Part shown: piece after piece, positions 30,797 to 37,169 of the stretch
Layout: each line of letters begins with the position of its first letter
Numbering within the stretch: position 1 is the first letter of the stretch
From: AP-15 sp036404275
GTDB lineage: Bacteria; Pseudomonadota; Alphaproteobacteria; ATCC43930; CGMCC-115725
Assembly: GCA_036404275.1 (NCBI GenBank)
Contig: DASXAM010000293.1
Location: 1-37,169, forward strand
Direction of reading: 5' to 3'
Length of the DNA stretch: 37,169 nucleotides
Notes under the pieces: model-generated
Seen by the model: only the letters and a program-made list of their open reading frames with translations
The model's database searches: none
Told to the model about the DNA's origin: nothing
Program-made: the position numbers and the translations under genes

Positions 30797-32405
30797 GGTC
30801 TCGGTCTCCCGCATCCGACAGGGCGCCCGCGTCGCCACCCCGTTGTGCCGCCTCGCCGACGACCTCGCCGACCTCACCGGGCGACGGCGCTATGGACTCG
30901 GGTTTCTGCTCGGTGTCGTCACTGCCGCGGCGCTGCCGCCGGTCGATCTGACCCCGCTGATCTTTATCACCTTTCCGGCGCTGTTGTGGCTCGATGAAGG
31001 ATGCGCCGGGCCGGCTGCCTCGTTCCGCCTCGGCTGGGTGTTCGGCTTCGGCTATCTGCTGGCCGGACTCTATTGGATTGCGGCAGCGCTGTTTGTCGAT
31101 ATCGCCGCTTATTGGTGGCTGGTGCCGGTTGCCGCTGCCGGTTTGCCCGCCGTGTTTGCGCTTTATTACGCGCTGGCGCTGCTCTTCACCCGTCTTGCGG
31201 TCGACGCCTTGCGCCTGCCGCCGACCGCGCGGATTTTCGCTTTTGCCATCGCGTGGACCGCTGCCGAATGGGCGCGCGGCCATTTCTTCACCGGGCTGCC
31301 CTGGAACCTGATCGGCTATGTCTGGTCCGGTGCGTTCCCCGGCGCGAGCGCGATGCTGCAGAGCGTCGCCTGGATCGGTATTTACGGCCTTGGCCTTCTT
31401 ACCATCCTTGCCGCGTCGCTACCGGCGCTGCTCGGGACCGCATCGGCGACCCCGATTTCGGCGGCGCGTCGGGTGGCGCCGGTGATCGCGGCAGGGCTTC
31501 TGGTGGGGGTGCCCGCAGCTTTCGGCGCCGGTCGGCTCGCCACCCATCCGACCCAGCCGACCGGGATCTGGCTGCGCATCGTTCAGCCCTCGATCGCCGA
31601 GAGCCTGAAATGGAATCCGGCTGCCGCCGGCATGAACTTCCACCGGCTCGTCGATCTCAGTTCTGCACCGGCGCCGCACCCGATTGCTGCGGTGCTGTGG
31701 CCCGAGGCGGCCTCGCCGTTCTTTCTCGGCCGCGATATGGCGGCGCGCCGTGCGATCGCCGCGCTGGCTCCGCCGGGCGGCTATGTGATTACCGGCGCCT
31801 TGCGCGCTAACCCGCCGCCGGGCCGAGTTGAGGAAGTGTGGAACAGTCTCGAGGCAATCGACGGCAAAGGCGAGATTGTCGCCCGCTATGACAAAGCGCA
31901 CCTCGTTCCGTTTGGCGAGTATATGCCGCTGGCTGATATTCTGCCCTTCAAGAAATTGACGCCGGGCAGGATCGATCTGAGTGCCGGCCCCGGTCCCCAG
32001 ACGGTTGCGCTGACGGGCCTGCCGCCGTTTGCCCCGCTGATCTGCTACGAGGTTATTTTCCCGGGTGCGGTGGTAAATGAGCAAGACCGGCCGGACTGGA
32101 TTTTGAACCTGACCAACGACGCTTGGTACGGGCGCAGCTCCGGGCCGTTCCAGCATTTTGCAATCGCCCGAACACGCGCCATTGAAGAAGGATTGCCGCT
32201 GGTGCGCGTCGCCAACAACGGGCTGAGCGCGGTCGTCGATGCGGTGGGCCGGGTCCGCGTCCTGCTCGGCCTCGACGCCGTGGGCCATGTCGATGTGTCG
32301 TTGCCGGCGCCGGTAAAGACCACCCTCTACGCCCGCGCCGGCGACTGGGTGCTGCTCGGGCTGTTGCTGCTGGCGGCGCTGCCGGTCGCATCTCGGCTGC
32401 GTTGA
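30789..32405 (+). CDS. lnt: Apolipoprotein N-acyltransferase
   Basis: Inner-membrane enzyme that adds the third acyl chain to the N-terminal cysteine of lipoproteins. An N-terminal part with about six to seven transmembrane segments precedes a nitrilase-like periplasmic domain holding the catalytic triad E306 (LWPEAA), K369 (YDKAHLVPFGEY) and C419 (ICYE), with a last helix at the end (WVLLGLLLLAALPVA). Counting from GTG 30789 the protein has 538 residues; ATG 30759 would add ten residues but has a weaker ribosome site. The DUF2846 lipoprotein and others would be its clients. This ends the compact fur-lnt run. Confidence 0.96.
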   Translation: MPEVSVSRIRQGARVATPLCRLADDLADLTGRRRYGLGFLLGVVTAAALPPVDLTPLIFITFPALLWLDEGCAGPAASFRLGWVFGFGYLLAGLYWIAAALFVDIAAYWWLVPVAAAGLPAVFALYYALALLFTRLAVDALRLPPTARIFAFAIAWTAAEWARGHFFTGLPWNLIGYVWSGAFPGASAMLQSVAWIGIYGLGLLTILAASLPALLGTASATPISAARRVAPVIAAGLLVGVPAAFGAGRLATHPTQPTGIWLRIVQPSIAESLKWNPAAAGMNFHRLVDLSSAPAPHPIAAVLWPEAASPFFLGRDMAARRAIAALAPPGGYVITGALRANPPPGRVEEVWNSLEAIDGKGEIVARYDKAHLVPFGEYMPLADILPFKKLTPGRIDLSAGPGPQTVALTGLPPFAPLICYEVIFPGAVVNEQDRPDWILNLTNDAWYGRSSGPFQHFAIARTRAIEEGLPLVRVANNGLSAVVDAVGRVRVLLGLDAVGHVDVSLPAPVKTTLYARAGDWVLLGLLLLAALPVASRLR

Positions 32406-32459
32406 CACGCGCCCGCGGCAGCCTGTGCGGAACGACTTATTCTAGGTTGAAGCCCGGTG

Positions 32460-32488
32460 TTGACCGGATGCGACCCAGTACTCTATGA
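32460..32488 (+). promoter_or_regulatory. Possible promoter of the XRE regulator gene
   Basis: TTGACC (32460-32465) and CTATGA (32483-32488) are 17 bases apart, 36 bp before the coding start, in a gap of 119 bp after lnt. The -35 is good and the -10 moderate. Confidence 0.5.
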
Positions 32489-32524
32489 ATACGCCAGATT
32501 GTTATTGAGAAAGCGACCGACCGA

Positions 32525-32986
32525 ATGGCGATGACGCAGCAAACCCGGCGGCCGGGGCGTCAAAAAGGCGACAAACCCAACCCGATCGACATTCATGTCG
32601 GCTCGCGTGTTCGGCTGCGTCGCAACATGCTCGGTCTGAGTCAGGAAAAACTCGGCGAGGCGATAGGCTTAACCTTTCAGCAGGTGCAGAAATACGAGCG
32701 CGGCGCGAACCGTATCGGCGCTAGCCGGCTGCACGATTTGAGCCGAGTGCTCGATGTTCCAGTCTCGTTCTTTTTTGACGACATGGACCCGGTGCGGGCG
32801 CCGGCCATCCCCGCCGGCTTTGCCGAGCCGCCGGCCGAAGCCTTCGATTCCGACCCGTTGCGCAAGCGCGAGACGATCGAGCTGGTCGGGGCTTATTACC
32901 GCATCGAGGATGCGACGATCCGCCGTCGCCTGTTCGATCTGGCCAAAGCGCTGGCCGGCGGCGGCGAGCGCCCGGCCGCGAAATGA
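32525..32986 (+). CDS. XRE-family helix-turn-helix regulator
   Basis: Cro/C1-type DNA-binding protein of 153 residues. The HTH is HVGSRVRLRRNMLGLSQEKLGEAIGLTFQQVQKYERGANRIGASRLHDLSRVLDVPVSFFFDD (about 24-86), followed by an acidic, proline-rich linker and a short helical tail (ELVGAYYRIEDATIRRRLFDLAKALA). This small family sits between lnt and metK across alphaproteobacteria, including PhrR-type proteins of rhizobia that respond to acid or stress. Its own target here is unknown; metK next door is an obvious candidate. ATG 32531 is an alternative start. Confidence 0.9.
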   Translation: MAMTQQTRRPGRQKGDKPNPIDIHVGSRVRLRRNMLGLSQEKLGEAIGLTFQQVQKYERGANRIGASRLHDLSRVLDVPVSFFFDDMDPVRAPAIPAGFAEPPAEAFDSDPLRKRETIELVGAYYRIEDATIRRRLFDLAKALAGGGERPAAK

Positions 32987-32990
32987 TCGG

Positions 32991-33008
32991 CGTCAGCCGC
33001 GGCTGACG
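32991..33008. promoter_or_regulatory. Perfect 18-bp palindrome before metK
   Basis: CGTCAGCCGCGGCTGACG is a perfect dyad starting 5 bp after the XRE gene's stop codon. It could be a regulator site, for example for the XRE protein or another dimer, or a terminator stem; there is no T-tract after it. The rest of the 114-bp gap shows no SAM-type riboswitch that I can recognise. Confidence 0.5.
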
Positions 33009-33100
33009 GCGGCCGAAATCCGGCTTGACGCCCGCCTCGCGAGCCTGCATCAACCCCCGGCCGACCCGGTTTGCGCATCTTTTCGAGAAAGGGCAGTCTC

Positions 33101-34261
33101 GTGGCCAAACGCGACTTCGTGTTTACCAGCGAATCCGTGTCGGAGGGCCATCCCGACAAGATCTGCGATCGCATTTCGGACGCGATCGTCGACACCTTTC
33201 TCGCGGCCGAGCCGCAGGCGCGTTGCGGAGTCGAAACCTTGGTCACCACCAACCGCGTGGTGTTGGCGGGCGAGGTGCGCGGCCCGGCCGCGATCACCGG
33301 CGGACGGCTGGTCGAGGTGGCGCGCCGGGCAATCCGCGAGATCGGCTACGAACAGGATAATTTTCACTGGCAGCGGGCCGTGGTCGATTGCCACATCCAC
33401 AATCAATCGACCGACATCGCGCTCGGCGTCGATGCTTCGGGCAACAAGGATGAGGGGGCCGGCGATCAGGGCATGATGTTCGGCTACGCCTGCAACGACA
33501 CCCCGGAGCTGATGCCGGCGCCGATCTTTTATGCGCACGCGATTTTGCGCGCCTTGTCGCAGGCGCGCCATGCCGGCGAGACGCCGCTGCTCGGCCCCGA
33601 TTCAAAGAGCCAGGTCACGTTGCGCTACGTGAAGGGCAAGCCGGTGGGCGTGGCCAAGCTCGTCGTCTCGATCCAGCACGCCGACGAGATCGACGACCGC
33701 CAGGTGCGCGAGATCGTGCGTCCTTATGTCCTCGGTTCGCTGCCCGAAGGGTGGATGTGCGACGAGGAGCATTTTCTGGTCAATCCAACTGGGCGCTTTG
33801 TCATTGGCGGACCGGACGGCGACGCCGGCGTCACCGGCCGCAAGATCATCGTCGACACCTATGGCGGCTGGGCGCCGCATGGCGGCGGAGCGTTTTCCGG
33901 CAAGGACCCGACCAAGGTCGACCGCTCGGCCGCCTATGCCGCGCGCTACCTCGCCAAGAATGTAGTCGCCGCCGGGCTCGCCGACGAATGCACGATCCAG
34001 GTCGCCTACGCGATCGGCGTGGCCAAGCCGCTTTCCTTCTATGTCACCACCGGGGGTGCGGTGGACGAGGACAAGCTCGCCCATGTCTTGAACGAGCTGA
34101 TGGATTTGTCGCCGCGCGGCATCCGTACCCATCTCGGGCTCAACAAGCCCATCTATACCCGCACCTCCGCCTACGGCCATTTCGGCCGCGAGCCCGAGCC
34201 GAGCGGCGCCTTTTCCTGGGAAAAGACCGACCTCGCCGACGAGCTGCGGCGCACCTTCTGA
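33101..34261 (+). CDS. metK: S-adenosylmethionine synthetase
   Basis: Makes S-adenosylmethionine from methionine and ATP, supplying methyl and radical donors for MiaB, TrmB and others here. The 386-residue product opens FVFTSESVSEGHPDKICDRISDAIVD (GHPDK at 16-20), with GAGDQGMMFGYACNDTPELMPAPI and the GGGAFSGKDPTKVDRSAAYAARYLAKNVVAAGLA block, all intact. The start is GTG 33101; the frame's earlier TTG at 33071 would add ten residues unlike the family. It is followed 7 bp later by trmB. Confidence 0.97.
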   Translation: MAKRDFVFTSESVSEGHPDKICDRISDAIVDTFLAAEPQARCGVETLVTTNRVVLAGEVRGPAAITGGRLVEVARRAIREIGYEQDNFHWQRAVVDCHIHNQSTDIALGVDASGNKDEGAGDQGMMFGYACNDTPELMPAPIFYAHAILRALSQARHAGETPLLGPDSKSQVTLRYVKGKPVGVAKLVVSIQHADEIDDRQVREIVRPYVLGSLPEGWMCDEEHFLVNPTGRFVIGGPDGDAGVTGRKIIVDTYGGWAPHGGGAFSGKDPTKVDRSAAYAARYLAKNVVAAGLADECTIQVAYAIGVAKPLSFYVTTGGAVDEDKLAHVLNELMDLSPRGIRTHLGLNKPIYTRTSAYGHFGREPEPSGAFSWEKTDLADELRRTF

Positions 34262-34268
34262 GCCTTTG

Positions 34269-34973
34269 ATGGACGAACGGCGGCTGGTCTATGGGCGCCG
34301 CCGAGGCCGGCCGCTGCGCCGAGGTCAAAGGCTGCTGACCGGCACGCTGCTGCCGCAGCTGAGCGTGTCCTTGCCGTGCGCGGGCGGGTTCGACCCGCGC
34401 GCCGCTTTTGCCGGGCCGCCGCGTGAAATCTGGCTCGAAATCGGCTTTGGCGGCGGCGAGCATCTCGCCGACCAAGCCGAGCGGCACCCCGATATCGGGT
34501 TTATCGGCTGCGAAGTGTTCGAGAACGGCGTTGCGCGCCTGCTCGCTTTGATCGAACGCCGCCGCCTCGCCAATATCCGCATCTTCAACGACGATGCGCG
34601 GCTCCTGATCGCCGCTTCGCCGCCCGATTCCTTTGGCCGGGTGTTTATCTTGTTCCCCGACCCATGGCCCAAGCGCCGCCACCATAAGCGCCGCATCGTC
34701 TCCGCGGACACCTTGGACGGGCTGGCGCGGACGATGGCCGTCGGCGCGGAATTGCGGCTCGCCACCGATGACCGCGATTATCTTGCCGCAATGCTCGAGC
34801 TGGTGTGCCGCCATCCGGCGTTCGAATGGACTGCCCGCCGCGCGGCCGATTGGCGCGAGCGCCCCTCCGACTGGCCCGCGACCCGCTATGAAGCCAAGGC
34901 CCGCGCCGCCGGGCGCGCCCCTTGTTTTCTGCGCTTCCGACGGCACCCGATCGGCGGGCTCTCCTATTTGTAA
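34269..34973 (+). CDS. trmB: tRNA (guanine-N7-)-methyltransferase TrmB
   Basis: SAM-dependent enzyme that methylates G46 in the tRNA variable loop; 234 residues. The SAM-binding GFGGGEHLADQAERHPDIGFIGCEVFENGVA and the catalytic FPDPWPKRRHHKRRIVS are family hallmarks. ATG 34269 is 7 bp after metK, so SAM synthesis and use are in one transcript. The end overlaps the convergent Cache gene by 10 bp. In many alphaproteobacteria rimP-nusA follow here; they do not in this genome. Confidence 0.96.
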   Translation: MDERRLVYGRRRGRPLRRGQRLLTGTLLPQLSVSLPCAGGFDPRAAFAGPPREIWLEIGFGGGEHLADQAERHPDIGFIGCEVFENGVARLLALIERRRLANIRIFNDDARLLIAASPPDSFGRVFILFPDPWPKRRHHKRRIVSADTLDGLARTMAVGAELRLATDDRDYLAAMLELVCRHPAFEWTARRAADWRERPSDWPATRYEAKARAAGRAPCFLRFRRHPIGGLSYL

Positions 34974-35425
34974 TAACCGACCGCGCAGCCGATCTCGCCG
35001 ACCCGCGCGACAAAGGCCACCTTCGCCACCGGGGTATGGTCGGCGCCCGGACGCGGGAACATGTAGCTGACTTCGTTGGTCTCGCCTTCCTTCGCCGCGT
35101 CGATGAGCTGCTGGCCGTAGGGCTGGCCCTTCGCGTCTCGGAAGCCGCTCATATCCTTGCCCACAAACCCTTTCAGCGGGGTTGCCGCAACCTTGCCGGT
35201 CGAAACGTCGAAGCAGAACGGGAAGAGGTCGCGGTCGCGAAAGCCGCCCTGGCCGTTGTCGAACATCTGGAACGCCTTGGCCTTGTCGGCCTTAACGGCG
35301 GCGATGGCCCGTTCGAGCATCGCCTTCGCGTCGGCAGCGCCGGCGAACCGGCTTTGTTGGGCAACGGCGACCATCGAAAGCGAAAGGAATGCGGCCAAAG
35401 CCGCCATTATCAGCCTGCGCAACAT
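34964..35425 (-). CDS. Secreted single-Cache-domain protein
   Basis: Exported protein of 153 residues with a signal peptide (LRRLIMAALAAFLSLSMVAVAQQ) and a small sensory-type Cache domain: AMLERAIAAVKADKAKAFQMFDNGQGGFRDRDLFPFCFDVSTGKVAATPLKGFVGKDMSGFRDAKGQPYGQQLIDAAKEGETNEVSYMFPRPG. Such Cache-only proteins are thought to bind small molecules in the periplasm; there is no output domain. The ATG at 35425 has a strong GGAGAGGAT site. It ends tail to tail with trmB. Two cysteines are present late in the chain. The ligand is unknown. Confidence 0.85.
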   Translation of the reverse strand: MLRRLIMAALAAFLSLSMVAVAQQSRFAGAADAKAMLERAIAAVKADKAKAFQMFDNGQGGFRDRDLFPFCFDVSTGKVAATPLKGFVGKDMSGFRDAKGQPYGQQLIDAAKEGETNEVSYMFPRPGADHTPVAKVAFVARVGEIGCAVGYYK

Positions 35426-35641
35426 ATCCTCTCCATTGGACCTCCGGACTACATTGATGCGATCGCCTGACGGCTTCAATGGCCGAGCGGGATGCCGTGG
35501 AGCAGGTAATCAAGGGGAACAGTTTATCACGACGCTAATTGAGAAATTGAAGGCGCTGCTGCTGGTGCAGAGCCCGCTTGCATTTCGCCGTCGTTTGATG
35601 TTCACGGAGGCCGAGCTGCTGTGGCAGGCCCGCTGCCTTGC
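35426..35641. other. Intergenic stretch with no recognised gene
   Basis: This 216-bp gap between two minus-strand genes is less GC-rich around 35500-35560. Short frames exist on both strands (for example a 30-odd-codon minus-strand frame ending at 35535) but none has a ribosome site with a family match. It probably holds the Cache gene's promoter. Confidence 0.4.
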
Positions 35642-35977
35642 TCATAACCGGGACCGTTCGATCGTGCGATGGAAAGTCCGGCGACGGCGCGCCAGGCGGT
35701 AGGATAAGAGCAGGATCAACGCGCCAAGAACGATCAGCACGGCAAAAGCCCAGCACAGCAACAGGCCGACGATCACCGGGTTCCACACATAAGGGTGCAG
35801 GTAACGCTGGACGACGGCCTGCACCAAATTGAGGCTCGACCGGTCGAAATCGTACCATAATTGACCGAGCGCGAGCGGCGCCCAGTGCCCGGTATCGAGC
35901 CACACCAGCGCGTCGCGCAGCAGCACGCTGAGCCCGGCGAGAAAGAAAACCCAGCCGATGATGCGCCCGAGGGTCAT
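35642..35977 (-). CDS. Small integral membrane protein, unknown function
   Basis: A 111-residue protein that I do not recognise. It has an N-terminal hydrophobic helix (IIGWVFFLAGLSVLLRDALVWL), an amphipathic middle part (WAPLALGQLWYDFDRSSLNLVQAVVQRYLHPYVWNPVIV) and a strong second helix (VGLLLCWAFAVLIVLGALILLLSYRLARRRR) ending in a positive cluster, so two membrane passes with a cytosolic basic tail are likely. The start has AAGGG at moderate distance. It lies 24 bp downstream of a possible 21-codon ORF. Confidence 0.75.
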   Translation of the reverse strand: MTLGRIIGWVFFLAGLSVLLRDALVWLDTGHWAPLALGQLWYDFDRSSLNLVQAVVQRYLHPYVWNPVIVGLLLCWAFAVLIVLGALILLLSYRLARRRRTFHRTIERSRL

Positions 35978-36001
35978 CGCCGCCCTTGTTCCCGTCGCCG
36001 G

Positions 36002-36067
36002 TTACGTAATTGCGCTCGGCGCTCGCGCAACTGCCGATCGCAATCTGCGAAAGGTGAGTGTTTTCAT
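36002..36067 (-). CDS. Possible 21-residue leader or DUF1127-like small ORF
   Basis: ATG 36067 on the minus strand is preceded by an ideal ribosome site (AGGAG six bases upstream). It encodes a basic 21-residue peptide beginning MKTLTFRRLRSAVARAPSAIT before TAA. The start looks like DUF1127 small proteins, which are normally 40-50 residues, so it may be a shortened relic or a leader peptide for the membrane protein gene 24 bp downstream. A TAGAAT -10-like element lies just before the ribosome site. It rests on the ribosome site alone. Confidence 0.4.
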   Translation of the reverse strand: MKTLTFRRLRSAVARAPSAIT

Positions 36068-36172
36068 CGCGTTCTCCTACCTGTGTAATTCTATCCCGGA
36101 TCGGGTTGCAGCCATGAGATCGCGAGCCGACTGCGCGGCTCGGCCTCGCGTAATAGGCAGCGGCGTCGCACA

Positions 36173-37169
36173 CTAGGTATCGCGTTTGGACGCGGCGAAG
36201 CCGCGGAACTCGTGCGGCAGGCGGCGGATGTCCTGAACGAGATCGGGCGGCACCTCGCCGGCCCCGTCGCCGCGCAAGGTCAGGGTATCGACGAGGCCGC
36301 CAAAGCGCGCGCCGATCGCGGCGACGATCTGGTCGTGGCGGCCCACCGCGGCAAAGAGGCGGGCCACGTCGTCGGGCACTTCCTTTGCCATTTCCGCCCA
36401 TTTTCCTTGGCGCGCGAGGGCATTGAGCTTGCCGCCGAGATCTTCCTGGCCGTGCACTGCCAGCACCGGGTAGTAGGCTGGGGTCGAGCCGTAAAACGCA
36501 ACCCGCTGGCGCACCCATTCGAAACGTCGGTCTACCGTTTCGTCGTCGGGTCCGGTGGCGAGAAAGCCGCCGCCCGAGATTTCGTATTCCGAGCGCGCAC
36601 GGCCGGATTTGGCGAGCCCGGCTCGGAGGCGCGGCATGATTTCGTCGGTCAGATATTTGCGGGTGCAAAAGCCGTGCAATTTGACGCCGTCACATTCCTC
36701 GGCCGCGACCCGGAGCATCGCCGACCCGACCGCGGCAATCATTACCGCCGGCGGCGGCGCGTCGATCGGCTCGGGCGCGAAGTTCGGAGTCATCAAGGTG
36801 AAACGGTAGTGCTCACCTTCGAATTGAGGCCGTTCGCCGGTTTTCCAGCACTGCCAGATTGCCCGCAACACCCGCACATATTCACGCATGCGCGGCGCCG
36901 GCGGGGTCCACGGCACCGAAAAGCGCCGCTCGTTATGAGCGCGAACCTGCGAGCCGAGGCCAACGACAAAGCGCCCGCCGGTCGAGCCGGCAAGGTCCCA
37001 GCCGACTTCCGCGACCGCCATCGGCGTGCGGGCAAAGGCGATGGCGACACCGGTGTGCAATTCGACCCGCTGCGTCGCCGCTCCAGCCACCGCCAAGGCC
37101 AGAAAAGGGTCGTGCTTGTTTTCCATCGCAACGATGCCGTCATAGCCTTCGGCCTCGATCGCCTGCGCC
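36173..37169 (-). CDS. LLM-class F420/flavin-dependent oxidoreductase (start outside window)
   Basis: Luciferase-like monooxygenase-fold enzyme; at least 332 residues are present and the N-terminus continues past the window edge (the reading frame runs to the end with GYDGIVAMENKHDPFLAL). Family segments include GVAIAFARTPMAVAEVGWDLAGSTGGRFVVGLGSQVRAHNERRFSVPWTPPAPRMREYVRVLRAIW and HGFCTRKYLTDEIMPRLRAGLAKSGR, like the MSMEG_2256-type subfamily described in mycobacteria as F420-dependent. Whether this organism uses F420 or FMN is not shown. The substrate is unknown. It is separated by 105 bp from the small ORF and transcribed on the same strand. Confidence 0.88.
   Translation of the reverse strand, partial: AQAIEAEGYDGIVAMENKHDPFLALAVAGAATQRVELHTGVAIAFARTPMAVAEVGWDLAGSTGGRFVVGLGSQVRAHNERRFSVPWTPPAPRMREYVRVLRAIWQCWKTGERPQFEGEHYRFTLMTPNFAPEPIDAPPPAVMIAAVGSAMLRVAAEECDGVKLHGFCTRKYLTDEIMPRLRAGLAKSGRARSEYEISGGGFLATGPDDETVDRRFEWVRQRVAFYGSTPAYYPVLAVHGQEDLGGKLNALARQGKWAEMAKEVPDDVARLFAAVGRHDQIVAAIGARFGGLVDTLTLRGDGAGEVPPDLVQDIRRLPHEFRGFAASKRDT

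Noticed and set aside
32987..33100. SAM- or SAH-type riboswitch before metK
   Set aside because: I could not fit the conserved core of any SAM riboswitch class; only a simple palindrome is present. A covariance-model search would settle it.
35535..35702. Possible transposase relic in the gap and on both strands
   Set aside because: Short frames such as FITTLIEKLKALLL on the plus strand show no recognisable transposase motif and no terminal repeats.
1..37169. tRNA or rRNA genes
   Set aside because: No cloverleaf with a GGTTCGAATCC-type T arm and no rRNA signature sequence was seen on either strand.

Overview
The window is high-GC, densely packed chromosomal DNA of an alphaproteobacterium, probably near Rhodospirillales; this placement is inferred from gene content and order, not from a phylogeny. 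The supporting signs are a Ros/MucR regulator, a Fur/Mur-type regulator lacking the CxxC zinc motif, a phasin with PhaR-like operator palindromes, UbiK, an OlsB-like acyltransferase, and the order fur-olsB-plsC-miaB-phoH-ybeY-corC-lnt-xre-metK-trmB. I see no tRNA, rRNA, CRISPR array, complete IS element, phage or plasmid gene. This is mostly housekeeping sequence, and I do not see a clearly new multi-gene system.

Layout. 1-3838 (+): end of an AI-2E/PerM permease, PPK2 polyphosphate kinase, a six-segment K+ channel-like protein and a SulP anion transporter. 3839-4302: the only gene-free stretch over 300 bp, made of nested palindromic repeats. 4303-6472 (-): periplasmic protease DegP/HtrA and a DUF2846 lipoprotein. 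6543-9579: a carboxymuconolactone decarboxylase-like protein, an alpha/beta hydrolase (-) and an FAD monooxygenase-like oxidoreductase. 9774-10544: a Crp/Fnr regulator. 10613-12883: TPP riboswitch followed by thiO-thiS-thiG. 13016-15871: UbiK, YbjN-like protein, ProC, a TetR/COQ9-like protein and a phasin with its own promoter and operators. 15894-18663 (-): MarR regulator, OmpR-type response regulator and EnvZ-like kinase, divergent from ilvE. 18778-24213 (+): ilvE, murJ, trpS, nfuA-like, tsaB, rimI. 24352-32405 (+): mucR, then fur-olsB-plsC-miaB-phoH-ybeY-corC-lnt, in which most junctions overlap by a few bases. 32525-34973 (+): an XRE regulator, metK and trmB. 34964-37169 (-): a secreted Cache-domain protein, a small membrane protein preceded by a possible 21-codon ORF, and the start-truncated part of an LLM-class (F420/flavin) oxidoreductase.

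How the genes fit together. The region from miaB to lnt joins tRNA modification (MiaB), RNA/ribosome quality control (PhoH, YbeY) and envelope maturation (CorC, Lnt), with an ornithine-lipid pair (OlsB, PlsC/OlsA) upstream under a Fur-family regulator. NfuA (Fe-S delivery) and MiaB (Fe-S enzyme), or TsaB, RimI, MiaB, TrmB and MetK (tRNA/ribosome modification and its SAM supply), form looser functional themes. The thi operon makes the thiazole half of thiamine and is controlled by thiamine pyrophosphate. The points most worth a second look are regulatory or evolutionary: a MarR protein whose C-terminus is encoded by an intergenic palindrome, an apparent MarR operator over the ilvE promoter, paired palindromes at the phasin promoter, a MucR with a degraded zinc site, a Crp/Fnr protein with three of the four FNR cluster cysteines, and a tsaB gene with no ordinary start codon.
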